Origin: Bacillota bacterium
Lineage (GTDB): Bacteria; Bacillota; Clostridia; Peptostreptococcales; Anaerovoracaceae
Assembly: GCA_019420305.1 (NCBI GenBank)
Contig: JAHZHL010000034.1
Coordinates: forward strand, 1 to 64,000
Direction: 5' to 3'
Length of the DNA: 64,000 bases
The translations under genes were made by a program, and so were the position numbers. Positions 16,101-23,734 of this stretch are shown here, one piece after another. Position 1 is the stretch's first letter, and every line of letters starts with the position of its first letter. The notes under the pieces are model-generated. The model was not told the DNA's origin. It did not search any database and saw nothing but the letters and a program-made list of their open reading frames with translations.

Positions 16101-18097
16101 CGAAAAACAAGCTGACGAGTGTTCCGAAAGGCTTGCGGGAGATCCCGGAACTGGAACAGCTGGATCTCGATCAAAACCAGATTGCGGAAATCGGAACATC
16201 TCTGGACAATCTGCCGTCCGTTACAGAAATCAATCTCAGCGCCAATCTGCTGGATACTGTGCCGGAAAGCCTTATCAGCAGCAATGGGAATCTTACGAAA
16301 CTGGAAGTGTCTAAAAACAGTATTATTACTGCACCTGCGGTACTGCTGAAAAAAGTTGCGCAGGCTCAGGGGCAGTTCGACAGTATTTTCGAGTATAACG
16401 CGGTAGATCTCGAGCAATGCGACCTGGATGATCTGAGCGAGACGGAACGGAACACTCTCAGGGAAAAAGCAGGAGAATATCCGTCCAAAAACGATCTTGG
16501 AATTTCTCTGACAGCAGAAGAGGGTACACTTTCTTATACCTCTGAACTTTCAGGTTTTGACTACTGGTTCTGGACACTCTGCAAGGGAGGCTATGTTTCC
16601 GGATATGTGAAAGAGGCAGTGGAAAAAGTCCTTGGAAAGGAAACGGTTGACACGGTCGAAGAGTTTCTTGAGTTCAGAAACGCGAATCTGCCTGATTTTT
16701 CGTCAGAATCCATTAAAAATTCGATTCTGACAGATTCCACCGGAACTGTCAGCGCGTTTGAGGTACAAACACAGCTCCAGGAACTGCGGAATGGAACTTG
16801 GCATACCCTCAAATCGGAGACGGTTTCTCAGAAAGAAGATGCGAAATCCGGAAGCGTAAAAGCGGCGGATATAAATGAAAAAGGCCGTTACCGCCTTGTA
16901 AAAACGGTTTCGAATAAAACAGCGAATCTGCAACATCAGATTGCGGTTTACTCCGGACAGGGCGATGGAACGGTTTCTTATCCGGAACGGGAGCTGAAAG
17001 ACGGAACGTACTCCATCCCGGCAGAAATGTTCAAACCGGATCGCAAGACCCATTCTATGTCGAACAACGCGATCGGACATACAGCAAAGCTGGAAGTAAA
17101 GGATGGAACCTATTACTTGACCTTGGATTTCCAGGGGATGAAAATCTCCGATCTGTTTGGATATTTATCGGAACTTAAGTATTACGATGAAGGATATACC
17201 TATGGAGCCAATGGATTGCCGCAGGGCGATCTGGTATCGGCGCAGGTGCTTTCCACGCAGAAGAACAAAGACGGTTCGGACGTTATCGATGAATTTAACG
17301 ATAAAGCGCATCTTTATCCGGATCAAGTAAAATTCCGTCTGGTGCCTACCGCGATTTCTGACAAAGACGGATATGTGCCGCTGCAGGTATTTGTTCCGAT
17401 TATGGACTCTATCACACCGGGCAGCGGAACGCAGGACGTACTGCTGAAACTGGATTGGAGCGGTGTTGAAGAAGGTTTTGAAGATTCGGAGGAAAAACCT
17501 TCCGAAGATCCGAAACCGCAGAAGCCTCCTGCAGTGAAGGTGCCTGCAGTAAGCGGAGTAAAGGTATCTTCCGGTTCTTACAACACAGCCTCTGTCACCT
17601 GGAAGAAAGTCTCCGGCGTATCCGGTTATGAAATTTATCGTACCGGCGGCGGAAAAAACCGCTCTGTAAAAATTTCCGCGAAATCAGCGGCAAAACTGAA
17701 CGACAAGGGACTGAAAACCGGGACCCGCTATACCTATAAAGTACGCGCATACAAAGTTTCTCAGGGAATTACCATATACGGAGACTATTCGAAAGCAGTA
17801 TCCGTAAAACCTGCGCTGAAAAAGACCCGTGTATCCCTGAAGTCGAAAAAACGGAAAGTAACGATCCGCTGGAAAAAAGTCGATGGAGCAAGCGGCTATC
17901 AGATTTATCGTTCCCAGAAGAAATCCAGGGGTTATAAACGGATAAAAACAATTACAAAAGGCCGTACTGTAAAATATACAACGAAAAAAATGAAGAAAGG
18001 CAAACGCTATTATTATAAAGTACGGGCTTACCGCAAAGTCGGCGGGAAAAAAGTCTACAGCGCTTATTCTGCCGCGAAAAGAATTAGAGTGAAATAA
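13157..18097 (+). CDS. Shr-like heme/hemoprotein receptor with NEAT domains, LRRs and FN3 tail
   Basis: A 1646-residue secreted surface protein. The signal peptide spans residues 1-33. Two divergent NEAT-like domains (~45-175 and ~280-400) each precede a chitobiase/FN3-type domain (~185-270, ~405-490). Next come a domain at ~495-600, a NEAT-like domain at ~632-765, a perfect EF-hand loop DADRDGYVSDSE (795-806), leucine-rich repeats (~815-1062), a linker, a clear NEAT domain (~1279-1437, starting DGTYSIPAEMF) and two basic FN3 domains (~1463-1646). NEAT plus LRR plus NEAT is the plan of streptococcal Shr, which captures heme from hemoglobin. No LPXTG signal is visible, so attachment may rely on the basic tail. 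It is a single-gene unit with its own operator and terminator. Confidence 0.85.
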   Translation: MDTHTGQHWLRRGLAFFLILTLLLSMSSVGVFAETNENEKTPVFTKNSNYRAAVTLKKPSDSWYSSFSGYYNTTAEITTGEDTGSPLLTLTLYEGMNYDSWEAEWFTDLQFYPKDSETPIEDLTFTPKDETSGYNTVKGTVTFTLPYLDESGSYKGHGTLNSAAESDVELVIDWSTLEKVLPAAKAPVIKPVGGEFEKTQTVTLESETENAVILYTLDGTDPAYTDGSGQTGTEYKEPITLTKSATVKAIAYVPEQYAASTISSAAFQRTTLPDFEADSEYSVSVQAEDENYDIPGLIDTKAVAYTGGDGQLSRLRLTMLSDWSDNSVSALTIHQTENSKEESDLKEVEISPASGTSGYKEIVGTAMIDLPYAGLGKNYTGTFTLKNGTAGSYILTVSWDTAEKKLPQVKTPVFSPEGGAIREKTEVKISCETEGASIYYTTDGKTPTEDSTLYEAEKPVSIEKTTTLKAIAVKEGMETSQEASAVYTWELLGGISKAELTQGKEYDTIRLYTSDRTYYDAVSEDALSATDYFIHASQGEKEEKFVYNGGIGGFTVQYNEETSEGIVTLNLDKEAWNTFEPLTLDIVMKAFQNKHLELDLSDPDNVTLTQKDTDSTASEGNVIPVSEMKAGNTYTGTFKAYRIDDSSTESMLGGFFDKNVKLSVAADGTITASFYNTVYADSMLDFAVQGSDGTWKGAIKDGKREPEKDASGKITAAVYTLPVSSLSGGDLIAAVNVQAMGGSEAMNGSYDSYTQVKLVFDDTVTEGFSGFAVNNSGMTREKIKNRALMTIKGMDADRDGYVSDSELQSYQFSAEEKSLDLSYSTVSSHYSVFDDFAMQDISWLKKLGDKSLESINLSGCSITELNDELKGFTKLTSLNLSANCISEIADDAFSDLSKLKDLKLSTNLLTSISKDLFSGLSQVGTGNDSVLDLSNNRISRIEKGAFDDMESITGVYLAENQITSVSEGVFPQRKNFTWISLSKNKLTSVPKGLREIPELEQLDLDQNQIAEIGTSLDNLPSVTEINLSANLLDTVPESLISSNGNLTKLEVSKNSIITAPAVLLKKVAQAQGQFDSIFEYNAVDLEQCDLDDLSETERNTLREKAGEYPSKNDLGISLTAEEGTLSYTSELSGFDYWFWTLCKGGYVSGYVKEAVEKVLGKETVDTVEEFLEFRNANLPDFSSESIKNSILTDSTGTVSAFEVQTQLQELRNGTWHTLKSETVSQKEDAKSGSVKAADINEKGRYRLVKTVSNKTANLQHQIAVYSGQGDGTVSYPERELKDGTYSIPAEMFKPDRKTHSMSNNAIGHTAKLEVKDGTYYLTLDFQGMKISDLFGYLSELKYYDEGYTYGANGLPQGDLVSAQVLSTQKNKDGSDVIDEFNDKAHLYPDQVKFRLVPTAISDKDGYVPLQVFVPIMDSITPGSGTQDVLLKLDWSGVEEGFEDSEEKPSEDPKPQKPPAVKVPAVSGVKVSSGSYNTASVTWKKVSGVSGYEIYRTGGGKNRSVKISAKSAAKLNDKGLKTGTRYTYKVRAYKVSQGITIYGDYSKAVSVKPALKKTRVSLKSKKRKVTIRWKKVDGASGYQIYRSQKKSRGYKRIKTITKGRTVKYTTKKMKKGKRYYYKVRAYRKVGGKKVYSAYSAAKRIRVK

Positions 18098-18118
18098 AGA
18101 CAACAGACGGTAAAAAAA

Positions 18119-18157
18119 GTCCCCGTTCGGGTTCTGTTTTCCGGACGGGGATTTTTC
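18119..18157 (+). terminator. Terminator of the Shr-like gene
   Basis: TCCCCGTTCGG (18120-18130) pairs with CCGGACGGGGA (18141-18151), followed by TTTTT. Confidence 0.85.
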
Positions 18158-18196
18158 CGGATTCTCAGCTGGATGGAAGGGGAACGAAAAATTCTA

Positions 18197-18249
18197 TTTA
18201 CAAACGAAACAGGCTGCGTTAAAATACAAAATAGTTAGCTTTAACTAAC
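18197..18249 (+). promoter_or_regulatory. Promoter plus DtxR-like operator of the regulator gene
   Basis: TTTACA (18197-18202), 17 bases, TAAAAT (18220-18225), then GTTAG-N6-CTAAC (18234-18249). The layout matches those of the two surface-protein units and implies autoregulation. Confidence 0.75.
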
Positions 18250-18311
18250 CTTGAATTGAGTTCGAATGGAACGGAAAAAGCAGATTTTAGAAAACGGTAC
18301 GGGAAAGAAAG

Positions 18312-19130
18312 ATGAATATGACAGCGACACAAATAAAATATTTGATGGCTTTGGCAGCGGGGGAAGGTGAAAAAAAGTCACTTTCCGACGTTGCGAGAAG
18401 CTTTCATGTCAATCGTTCTACAGTAAGCAGAGTTTTGGCAGTCTGCGTAAAAGAGAACCTCTTGGATTCCGGATTTTCGATTACAGACTATGGCAGCTCT
18501 TTCATTGAGCGCATGAACTATAATTATGAAAAAATTCAGGAATGGATGCGGAACAATGGCGTTCCGGAAGCAGAAGCCGCCGAAGACGCGATTCAGATTC
18601 TGGCAAACTGCTCCGAGCAGACAAGAAAACTGCTGGTACAGGGAGGCGATCTGTGCAAAGCCTGCAATTACTTTGGCGAGAAAGGACACAAGCTTGTTTT
18701 GTGGGGGAATCAACTTGATAGTTACATCTCCAGAGGAGATTATAAAGTTGCATTCTCCATTCACAAAGGAAGAAAACGAGGTCCGCTGCAGCATTCTATG
18801 GCAAACGAAGCATTTGAACACCCGGCAATTTTGTCCGTATATAAGGGAAAAACGGAGCTGCGGTTAAAGCTCCGCAAGGTTCAGCAGAAATCACTGGAGA
18901 CGCTTGCGATAATGGAAGGAAAAATGAACTCCATGAAATACGAATATGAAAACCAGATCCGATCGGCGAAGATATCCGCCGATTACGCGAGCTTATCTCT
19001 GGAAGCCATGCAGTTTGTCTACCTGCAGGAGGACGATATCCTGCAGGGCGAATTAAAACTGTTTTTTACCTGTACGGTAGGGCAGGAGCATATGCCGGAG
19101 AGCACCGCGCTTCTAAAATTATACTTATGA
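18312..19130 (+). CDS. DtxR-fold transcriptional regulator lacking canonical metal ligands
   Basis: A 272-residue regulator. Residues ~1-65 are a winged helix (SLSDVARSFHVNRSTVSRVL) and ~66-108 resemble the DtxR/MntR dimerisation domain. Aligning on the Gly of NNGVPEAEA places Asn, Ile, Ala, Ile, Leu and Ala where DtxR has H79, E83, H98, C102, E105 and H106, so both metal sites appear lost. Residues ~109-272 are an unrecognised domain with a CKAC motif (115-118) and a nearby His. It is transcribed alone, between the Shr-like gene and the NEAT operon. All three units share a DtxR-like palindrome, so it probably controls them. The ligand may be heme or a differently bound metal. That part is inference. 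Confidence 0.75.
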   Translation: MNMTATQIKYLMALAAGEGEKKSLSDVARSFHVNRSTVSRVLAVCVKENLLDSGFSITDYGSSFIERMNYNYEKIQEWMRNNGVPEAEAAEDAIQILANCSEQTRKLLVQGGDLCKACNYFGEKGHKLVLWGNQLDSYISRGDYKVAFSIHKGRKRGPLQHSMANEAFEHPAILSVYKGKTELRLKLRKVQQKSLETLAIMEGKMNSMKYEYENQIRSAKISADYASLSLEAMQFVYLQEDDILQGELKLFFTCTVGQEHMPESTALLKLYL

Positions 19131-19163
19131 GAAAAAATCTGTTCGAAAATAAGATGCAGTCGC

Positions 19164-19174
19164 GCATTCTATGC
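19164..19174. promoter_or_regulatory. GCAT-N3-ATGC palindrome, distal site upstream of the NEAT operon
   Basis: GCATTCTATGC followed by AACAAAG, 93 bases before the proximal copy. Sequence around it also resembles that around 12888, suggesting a duplicated control region. Confidence 0.5.
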
Positions 19175-19256
19175 AACAAAGGACAAAACTTTGAGATTTT
19201 AATCACTCCGCGAATACATCACCCTTGCCCGTCCGGCAAAACGAAAGGAAAAATGC

Positions 19257-19267
19257 GCATAAGATGC
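19257..19267. promoter_or_regulatory. GCAT-N3-ATGC palindrome, proximal site upstream of the NEAT operon
   Basis: GCATAAGATGC followed by AACAAAA, ending 13 bases before the -35 box, exactly as at the Shr-like gene. Confidence 0.5.
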
Positions 19268-19280
19268 AACAAAAAAACTC

Positions 19281-19337
19281 TTTACAAAAATAGCCGCGAA
19301 GAATAAAATTTAAATGCAAAAGTTAGATGAAGCTAAC
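19281..19337 (+). promoter_or_regulatory. Promoter plus DtxR-like operator of the NEAT/heme-uptake operon
   Basis: TTTACA (19281-19286), 17 bases, TAAAAT (19304-19309), then GTTAG-N6-CTAAC (19322-19337). This is the third copy of the arrangement and drives the long operon 19418-34617. Confidence 0.75.
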
Positions 19338-19417
19338 CAAGTTATATTTTTATCTATCAGAGTATAGTGGATGGATGAGTGAGAAATGACGTAAAACAGA
19401 AAGGAGCTTTACGAAAA

Positions 19418-21481
19418 ATGAAATTGAAAAGGACAGTAGCAAGCACAATTTTGCTGGTCATGTTGATTGGGGCCATGCCGACAGTTGCATCGGCGGCAGA
19501 ATATAGCACAGACAGCGAAATGTCATCCACGAATCAGATATCACATCAACAATCAATCGAAACGGAACAAGGGCAGAATAGCGAGATAAAAGAGGGGATA
19601 TATATAATCCCTATTTTGGATCTCGAAAGTACCGCTCCGTTACCGGCTGTTAAATCTGCTTTTTCAAAAGCGTTTGGAAGCAAAGGCATTTTGAACGTCG
19701 ATGCAGAGGGCAACAAAAGCATTACCGTACATAGTCAAAACATGATTATTGAAATGTCGGGAAGCTATTATGCAAACATCAAAACCCTTTCTTATTATGA
19801 CAAAGAAGGGCAGAAACATGAAGCCACAGTAAATAGCACCAGACAGTCAAAATATTCAACAACTTTTGGGGATCCAAGCAAGACAGAAGAAATTACTGTA
19901 CCGGATGAGATGACATTTTCGCTGATTGAGCAAGAGGATCAAGAAAAGGGAGCATATAAGCTGAATTGTACGGTTGACTTTATGGATAACTTTCTGGGGG
20001 GTGGAGACGCGTATCCTACCGATATTACTTTAAAAGTAGATCTGGATAATTTAATGCAAACAGAAGAATTGGAAGCGCTGATTAAAGCCACGGAAAGCTA
20101 TGCGGCGGAGAATTACTCGGCAGAAAGCTGGCAGAATTTTCAGGAAGCGTTGACAGCGGCGAAAGCAGCTTTGGAAAATGCGGCAAGCCAGGCTGAACTG
20201 GATAATGCGAAACAGGGCTTGGAAGAAGCCATAACTGCATTAGAGCCGGAATTGGAACAGGGTAAATATACAGTACCGCTTTCTTTGGAATGTACAGTAT
20301 CAATTCCACTTGCGCCAGTAAAGGAAGCTTTTTCCTCGGCATTTGGAGACACAGGCGCGATTAATGTAGATAACGATGGGAGTATGGAATTAATTGTAAA
20401 AAACAGACAAATGATAATTGACTTTTTCAGTATGTCTACCATGTATGCAAATCTATCGGATATCTATTATTATGATGAAACCGGAGTGAAACAATCTGTG
20501 ACTGTAAAAAATACGATTGAATCCGAATATTCTGTAGGCGATAGTGTTGAAAAGATCGAAATTCCGGAAATACTCTCTTTCCCTCTTGTAAAACAGGAAG
20601 ATGGAACCTATCGGATTTCCGCATATGTGGATTATATGAACAAAACCTATGACATGATCATTAATCTGGATTTTTCGGATTGTGTAAAGCTGGAAAAAAC
20701 ACAAACCTTAGAAAAAGAAATTGAAGAAGCGGAAGCTATAAAAGCTGCCGATTATACGAAAGAAAGCTATCGGAATCTGCAGGCAGCGATTAAAACAGCA
20801 AAAAGTAGTTTAATATGGGCACAGACACAAGAAGAGATAGAACTCGCCCTGAAGGATTTAGATACAGCGGTCAAAGCGTTAAAGCGCAATAATATGACGT
20901 CCGAAACATCAGTGCCGAAAGCGCCGGCAGGCGTAAAAGCGGCGAGCGCTGCTTACAACAAAGTAAAAATAAGCTGGAGCAAAGTAAGCGGAGCAACAGG
21001 ATATGAAGTCCTGCAATATAACAACAGCACGAAAAAGTACGGCAGAGCTGCTCTGGTGAAAGGAACCGCCTATATAAAGAGCGGCCTGAAGACAGGAACA
21101 AAATACAGCTTCCGCATACGCGCGTATAAGACGACGGGCGGAAAGACCGTTTACAGCCCGTATTCAAAGACGGTTTCCGCGAAACCGGTTCTTGCAAAAG
21201 TCAGAAACGTAAAGGCGAAGAATAAGACGAAGCGAAGCGCTGCGATCACATGGAAACGCGTAGCGGGAGCAAACGGTTACAAAGTATACCGTTCCACAAA
21301 GAAAAACGGCAAATTCAAGGCGGTTAAGACTATAAAGAAGGGCAAGACCGTAAAATTTGTCAACAAAAAGCTGAAAAAAGGCAAGAGATATTACTACAAA
21401 GTAAGGGCCTACAGAACAGTTGGGAAGAAAAAGGTTTACAGCGGCTATTCTTCCAGGGAGTCTGTAAAGATTAGAAAATAA
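19418..21481 (+). CDS. Secreted protein with two NEAT-like domains, FIVAR-like linkers and FN3 tail
   Basis: A 687-residue surface protein. The signal peptide runs to about residue 27 (ending VASAAEYS). Two related domains of NEAT-like pattern lie at ~59-212 and ~280-424 (GIYIIPILDLEST and GKYTVPLSLECTV as first strands). Each is followed by a helical FIVAR-like segment of ~65 residues (YSAESWQNFQEALTAAKAAL, YTKESYRNLQAAIKTAKSSL). Two basic FN3 domains close the protein (~500-687). The start at 19418 was chosen over the GTG at 19379 because it begins a normal signal peptide and follows AAAGGAG. The domains diverge from standard NEAT, so heme binding is unproven. It is the first gene of the heme-uptake operon. 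Confidence 0.7.
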   Translation: MKLKRTVASTILLVMLIGAMPTVASAAEYSTDSEMSSTNQISHQQSIETEQGQNSEIKEGIYIIPILDLESTAPLPAVKSAFSKAFGSKGILNVDAEGNKSITVHSQNMIIEMSGSYYANIKTLSYYDKEGQKHEATVNSTRQSKYSTTFGDPSKTEEITVPDEMTFSLIEQEDQEKGAYKLNCTVDFMDNFLGGGDAYPTDITLKVDLDNLMQTEELEALIKATESYAAENYSAESWQNFQEALTAAKAALENAASQAELDNAKQGLEEAITALEPELEQGKYTVPLSLECTVSIPLAPVKEAFSSAFGDTGAINVDNDGSMELIVKNRQMIIDFFSMSTMYANLSDIYYYDETGVKQSVTVKNTIESEYSVGDSVEKIEIPEILSFPLVKQEDGTYRISAYVDYMNKTYDMIINLDFSDCVKLEKTQTLEKEIEEAEAIKAADYTKESYRNLQAAIKTAKSSLIWAQTQEEIELALKDLDTAVKALKRNNMTSETSVPKAPAGVKAASAAYNKVKISWSKVSGATGYEVLQYNNSTKKYGRAALVKGTAYIKSGLKTGTKYSFRIRAYKTTGGKTVYSPYSKTVSAKPVLAKVRNVKAKNKTKRSAAITWKRVAGANGYKVYRSTKKNGKFKAVKTIKKGKTVKFVNKKLKKGKRYYYKVRAYRTVGKKKVYSGYSSRESVKIRK

Positions 21482-21498
21482 AAGCAAAACAAGGGCTG

Positions 21499-21530
21499 AG
21501 GATTCCGGACTCTTTCAGACTCGGAATCCT
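21499..21530 (+). other. Intercistronic stem-loop in the NEAT operon
   Basis: AGGATTCCG (21499-21507) pairs with CGGAATCCT (21522-21530). No T-run follows, so it is more likely an RNA-processing or stability element between the first and second operon genes than a full terminator. Confidence 0.5.
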
Positions 21531-21556
21531 TACAGCGCAAAGAAAGGAAAAGAAGC

Positions 21557-23722
21557 ATGGAGAGGCTAAGAGAAAAAAAAGCGATCCGATGGATTCTGGC
21601 GTGGCTGATTGTTTTCACTGTAGCGATATCCTCCGCTCCGGTTATGGCGGCAGGGGAGAGCGATACGATTTCCTTTGGTACAAAAGGAACGCAGCTTACA
21701 AAAGGAAAGACTTATATTGTGCCAGTTTCTCTGAAAAACGCAAGCAATCTCAGCCAGGATTCCGTAGCAAAGGCGTGCCTGGGAAAATACGCGCAGGTTG
21801 ATGTTGACGCGGAAGGCTCCGCAACGTTCCGGACAGATCTGCGCAGAGTTAAAATCGGAACCGCCACAGATTATGCAAAAGATATCAGGGTTTACCAAGG
21901 AGAGATTGGGAGCGAGAAAGTAGCCGCGACTGTTCTTTCAGAACAAACGGTAACAACGACGAGCGGAGAGAGTGAAACGACCAAAACAGTGCCAAAGGAA
22001 ATTGAGTTTGCAATTCCAACGGCAGTTCAGGACAAAGATGGAGTTTATATCAGCCTTTATGTGGATACAATGGGATATGCTCCGGACACTTATATCTTAA
22101 TTGATTGGGAAAAGGCGGTGGAATCCGGCGCCGCATCGCTTAATTACAGGAAACAGGGCAGCGATTATGTTGAACAGTTCGGAAAATATTATATAGATGC
22201 GGATGTAACGGTGGAAGATGGAAAGATCAGCGATCTCAATATCAGCGGAAGAGAGTTTGCGGGGACGCATGAAGCCACGAACAAGGCGATCCTGGCTTCG
22301 GCAATCGCGGGAATAAAAGATAAAATCATCGGACTTTACGATACGGATGCGGAAGCGATTAATGACGTGGATGTCGTAACCGGAGCCACAACATCTTCAA
22401 AGACTATAAAAGCAGCTGTAATGGATGCGCTTGGGCTTGAAGTTCAAGAAGAAGCAATTCCCGAACCGCCGGAATCTGTTCCGGAACCGGGAACCTATAA
22501 GGTGAAGATTAAAGATATCACAGATGTTGTAAAACACAGTCTGGTGGAAAGTGAAACGGGAGAGGCGATTCTGCGTGTAGATAAGAACGGAAAGATGACA
22601 CTTTCTTACAAGATGATATCAGGAACAACGAAAGAACCGCTCCATGTTTTAGGGCTAAACGGATATTACACAGATAACAATTCGCCGACAGAAGATACTC
22701 TGTCCAAAGACGGTATTATGTACAACATGGAAGAATGTCAGGGATATCAGGTCGTAACTGATTTCGTAATGCCGCTTTCCGAACCGAGTAAATACTACTA
22801 TAAGAATGTGTATCTTTATGTAGAAGCAATGAAGAATCTGGACGGATTGCTCTCTGGCGTTCTTTTCGATCATGGAAAATTCAACATTAAGTCAACGGTT
22901 ACTCTATATTGGGATTCCTTGGAGAAAGTCGATGAAGCTGACAAATCACAGCTTTACAGCCTGTGTGAAAAAGCTATGAATGTAAAACGCAGTTCTTACA
23001 CAGCGGCAAGTCTGGCAAACCTGGATAAGGCTCTGCAGAACGCGAAAAACATTTACTTTAACGTAGAGGCCGGTGATGCGCAGGTAAAAGCTGCGGTTAC
23101 TGCCCTGAACACTGCGCTCGGCAGCCTGAAATCAAACGCAACAATCACAGCCGCGCCGAAAGCGCCGGCAGGCGTAAAAGCGGCAAGCGCTGCTTACAAC
23201 AAAGTGAAAGTAAGCTGGAGCAAAGTAAGCGGAGCAACCGGATATGAAGTATTGCAATACAACAGCAGCACAAAGAAGTACAGTAGAGCTGCACTTGTAA
23301 AAGGAACCAGCTATACAAAGAGCGGCCTGAAAACCGGAACAAAATACAGCTTCCGCGTACGCGCGTACAAGACTGCGGGCGGTAAGACCGTTTACAGTCC
23401 ATATTCAAACACAGTTTCCGCGAAACCGACTCTCGCGAGAGTTACGAAAGTAAAAACGAAGAACAACGCTGGGAGAAACGCGAGAATCACATGGAAACGC
23501 GTAGCAGGAGCCAACGGCTACAAAATATACCGGGCAACGAAGAAAAAAGGAAAATACAGAGCTGTTAAGACGTTCAAAAGCGGCAGGACTGTGAAATTCA
23601 CAAACAAAAAGCTGAAAAAAGGTAAGAGATATTACTACAAAGTGAGAGCTTACAGAAACATTGGAAAGAAAAAAGTTTACGGAAAATCTTCAATTGCGCG
23701 TTCTGTAAAAATCAGAAAGTAA
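21557..23722 (+). CDS. Surface flavoprotein: FMN-binding domain between two NEAT-like domains, FN3 tail
   Basis: A 721-residue secreted protein with a signal peptide at residues 1-32. A NEAT-like domain (~49-187) is followed by an FMN-binding domain (~195-294) containing DVVTGATTSSK at 272-282. This is the [ST]GA[ST]x[ST] site to which FMN is covalently attached by ApbE/Ftp in RnfG, NqrC and surface reductases. A second NEAT-like domain (~311-457), a FIVAR-like helical segment (~459-526) and two basic FN3 domains (~535-721) follow. In the heme operon it could pass electrons to heme iron or ferric iron at the cell surface. The flavin transferase is not encoded in this window. The combination of domains is unusual. 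Confidence 0.75.
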   Translation: MERLREKKAIRWILAWLIVFTVAISSAPVMAAGESDTISFGTKGTQLTKGKTYIVPVSLKNASNLSQDSVAKACLGKYAQVDVDAEGSATFRTDLRRVKIGTATDYAKDIRVYQGEIGSEKVAATVLSEQTVTTTSGESETTKTVPKEIEFAIPTAVQDKDGVYISLYVDTMGYAPDTYILIDWEKAVESGAASLNYRKQGSDYVEQFGKYYIDADVTVEDGKISDLNISGREFAGTHEATNKAILASAIAGIKDKIIGLYDTDAEAINDVDVVTGATTSSKTIKAAVMDALGLEVQEEAIPEPPESVPEPGTYKVKIKDITDVVKHSLVESETGEAILRVDKNGKMTLSYKMISGTTKEPLHVLGLNGYYTDNNSPTEDTLSKDGIMYNMEECQGYQVVTDFVMPLSEPSKYYYKNVYLYVEAMKNLDGLLSGVLFDHGKFNIKSTVTLYWDSLEKVDEADKSQLYSLCEKAMNVKRSSYTAASLANLDKALQNAKNIYFNVEAGDAQVKAAVTALNTALGSLKSNATITAAPKAPAGVKAASAAYNKVKVSWSKVSGATGYEVLQYNSSTKKYSRAALVKGTSYTKSGLKTGTKYSFRVRAYKTAGGKTVYSPYSNTVSAKPTLARVTKVKTKNNAGRNARITWKRVAGANGYKIYRATKKKGKYRAVKTFKSGRTVKFTNKKLKKGKRYYYKVRAYRNIGKKKVYGKSSIARSVKIRK

Positions 23723-23734
23723 CGGAGGTAAAAG

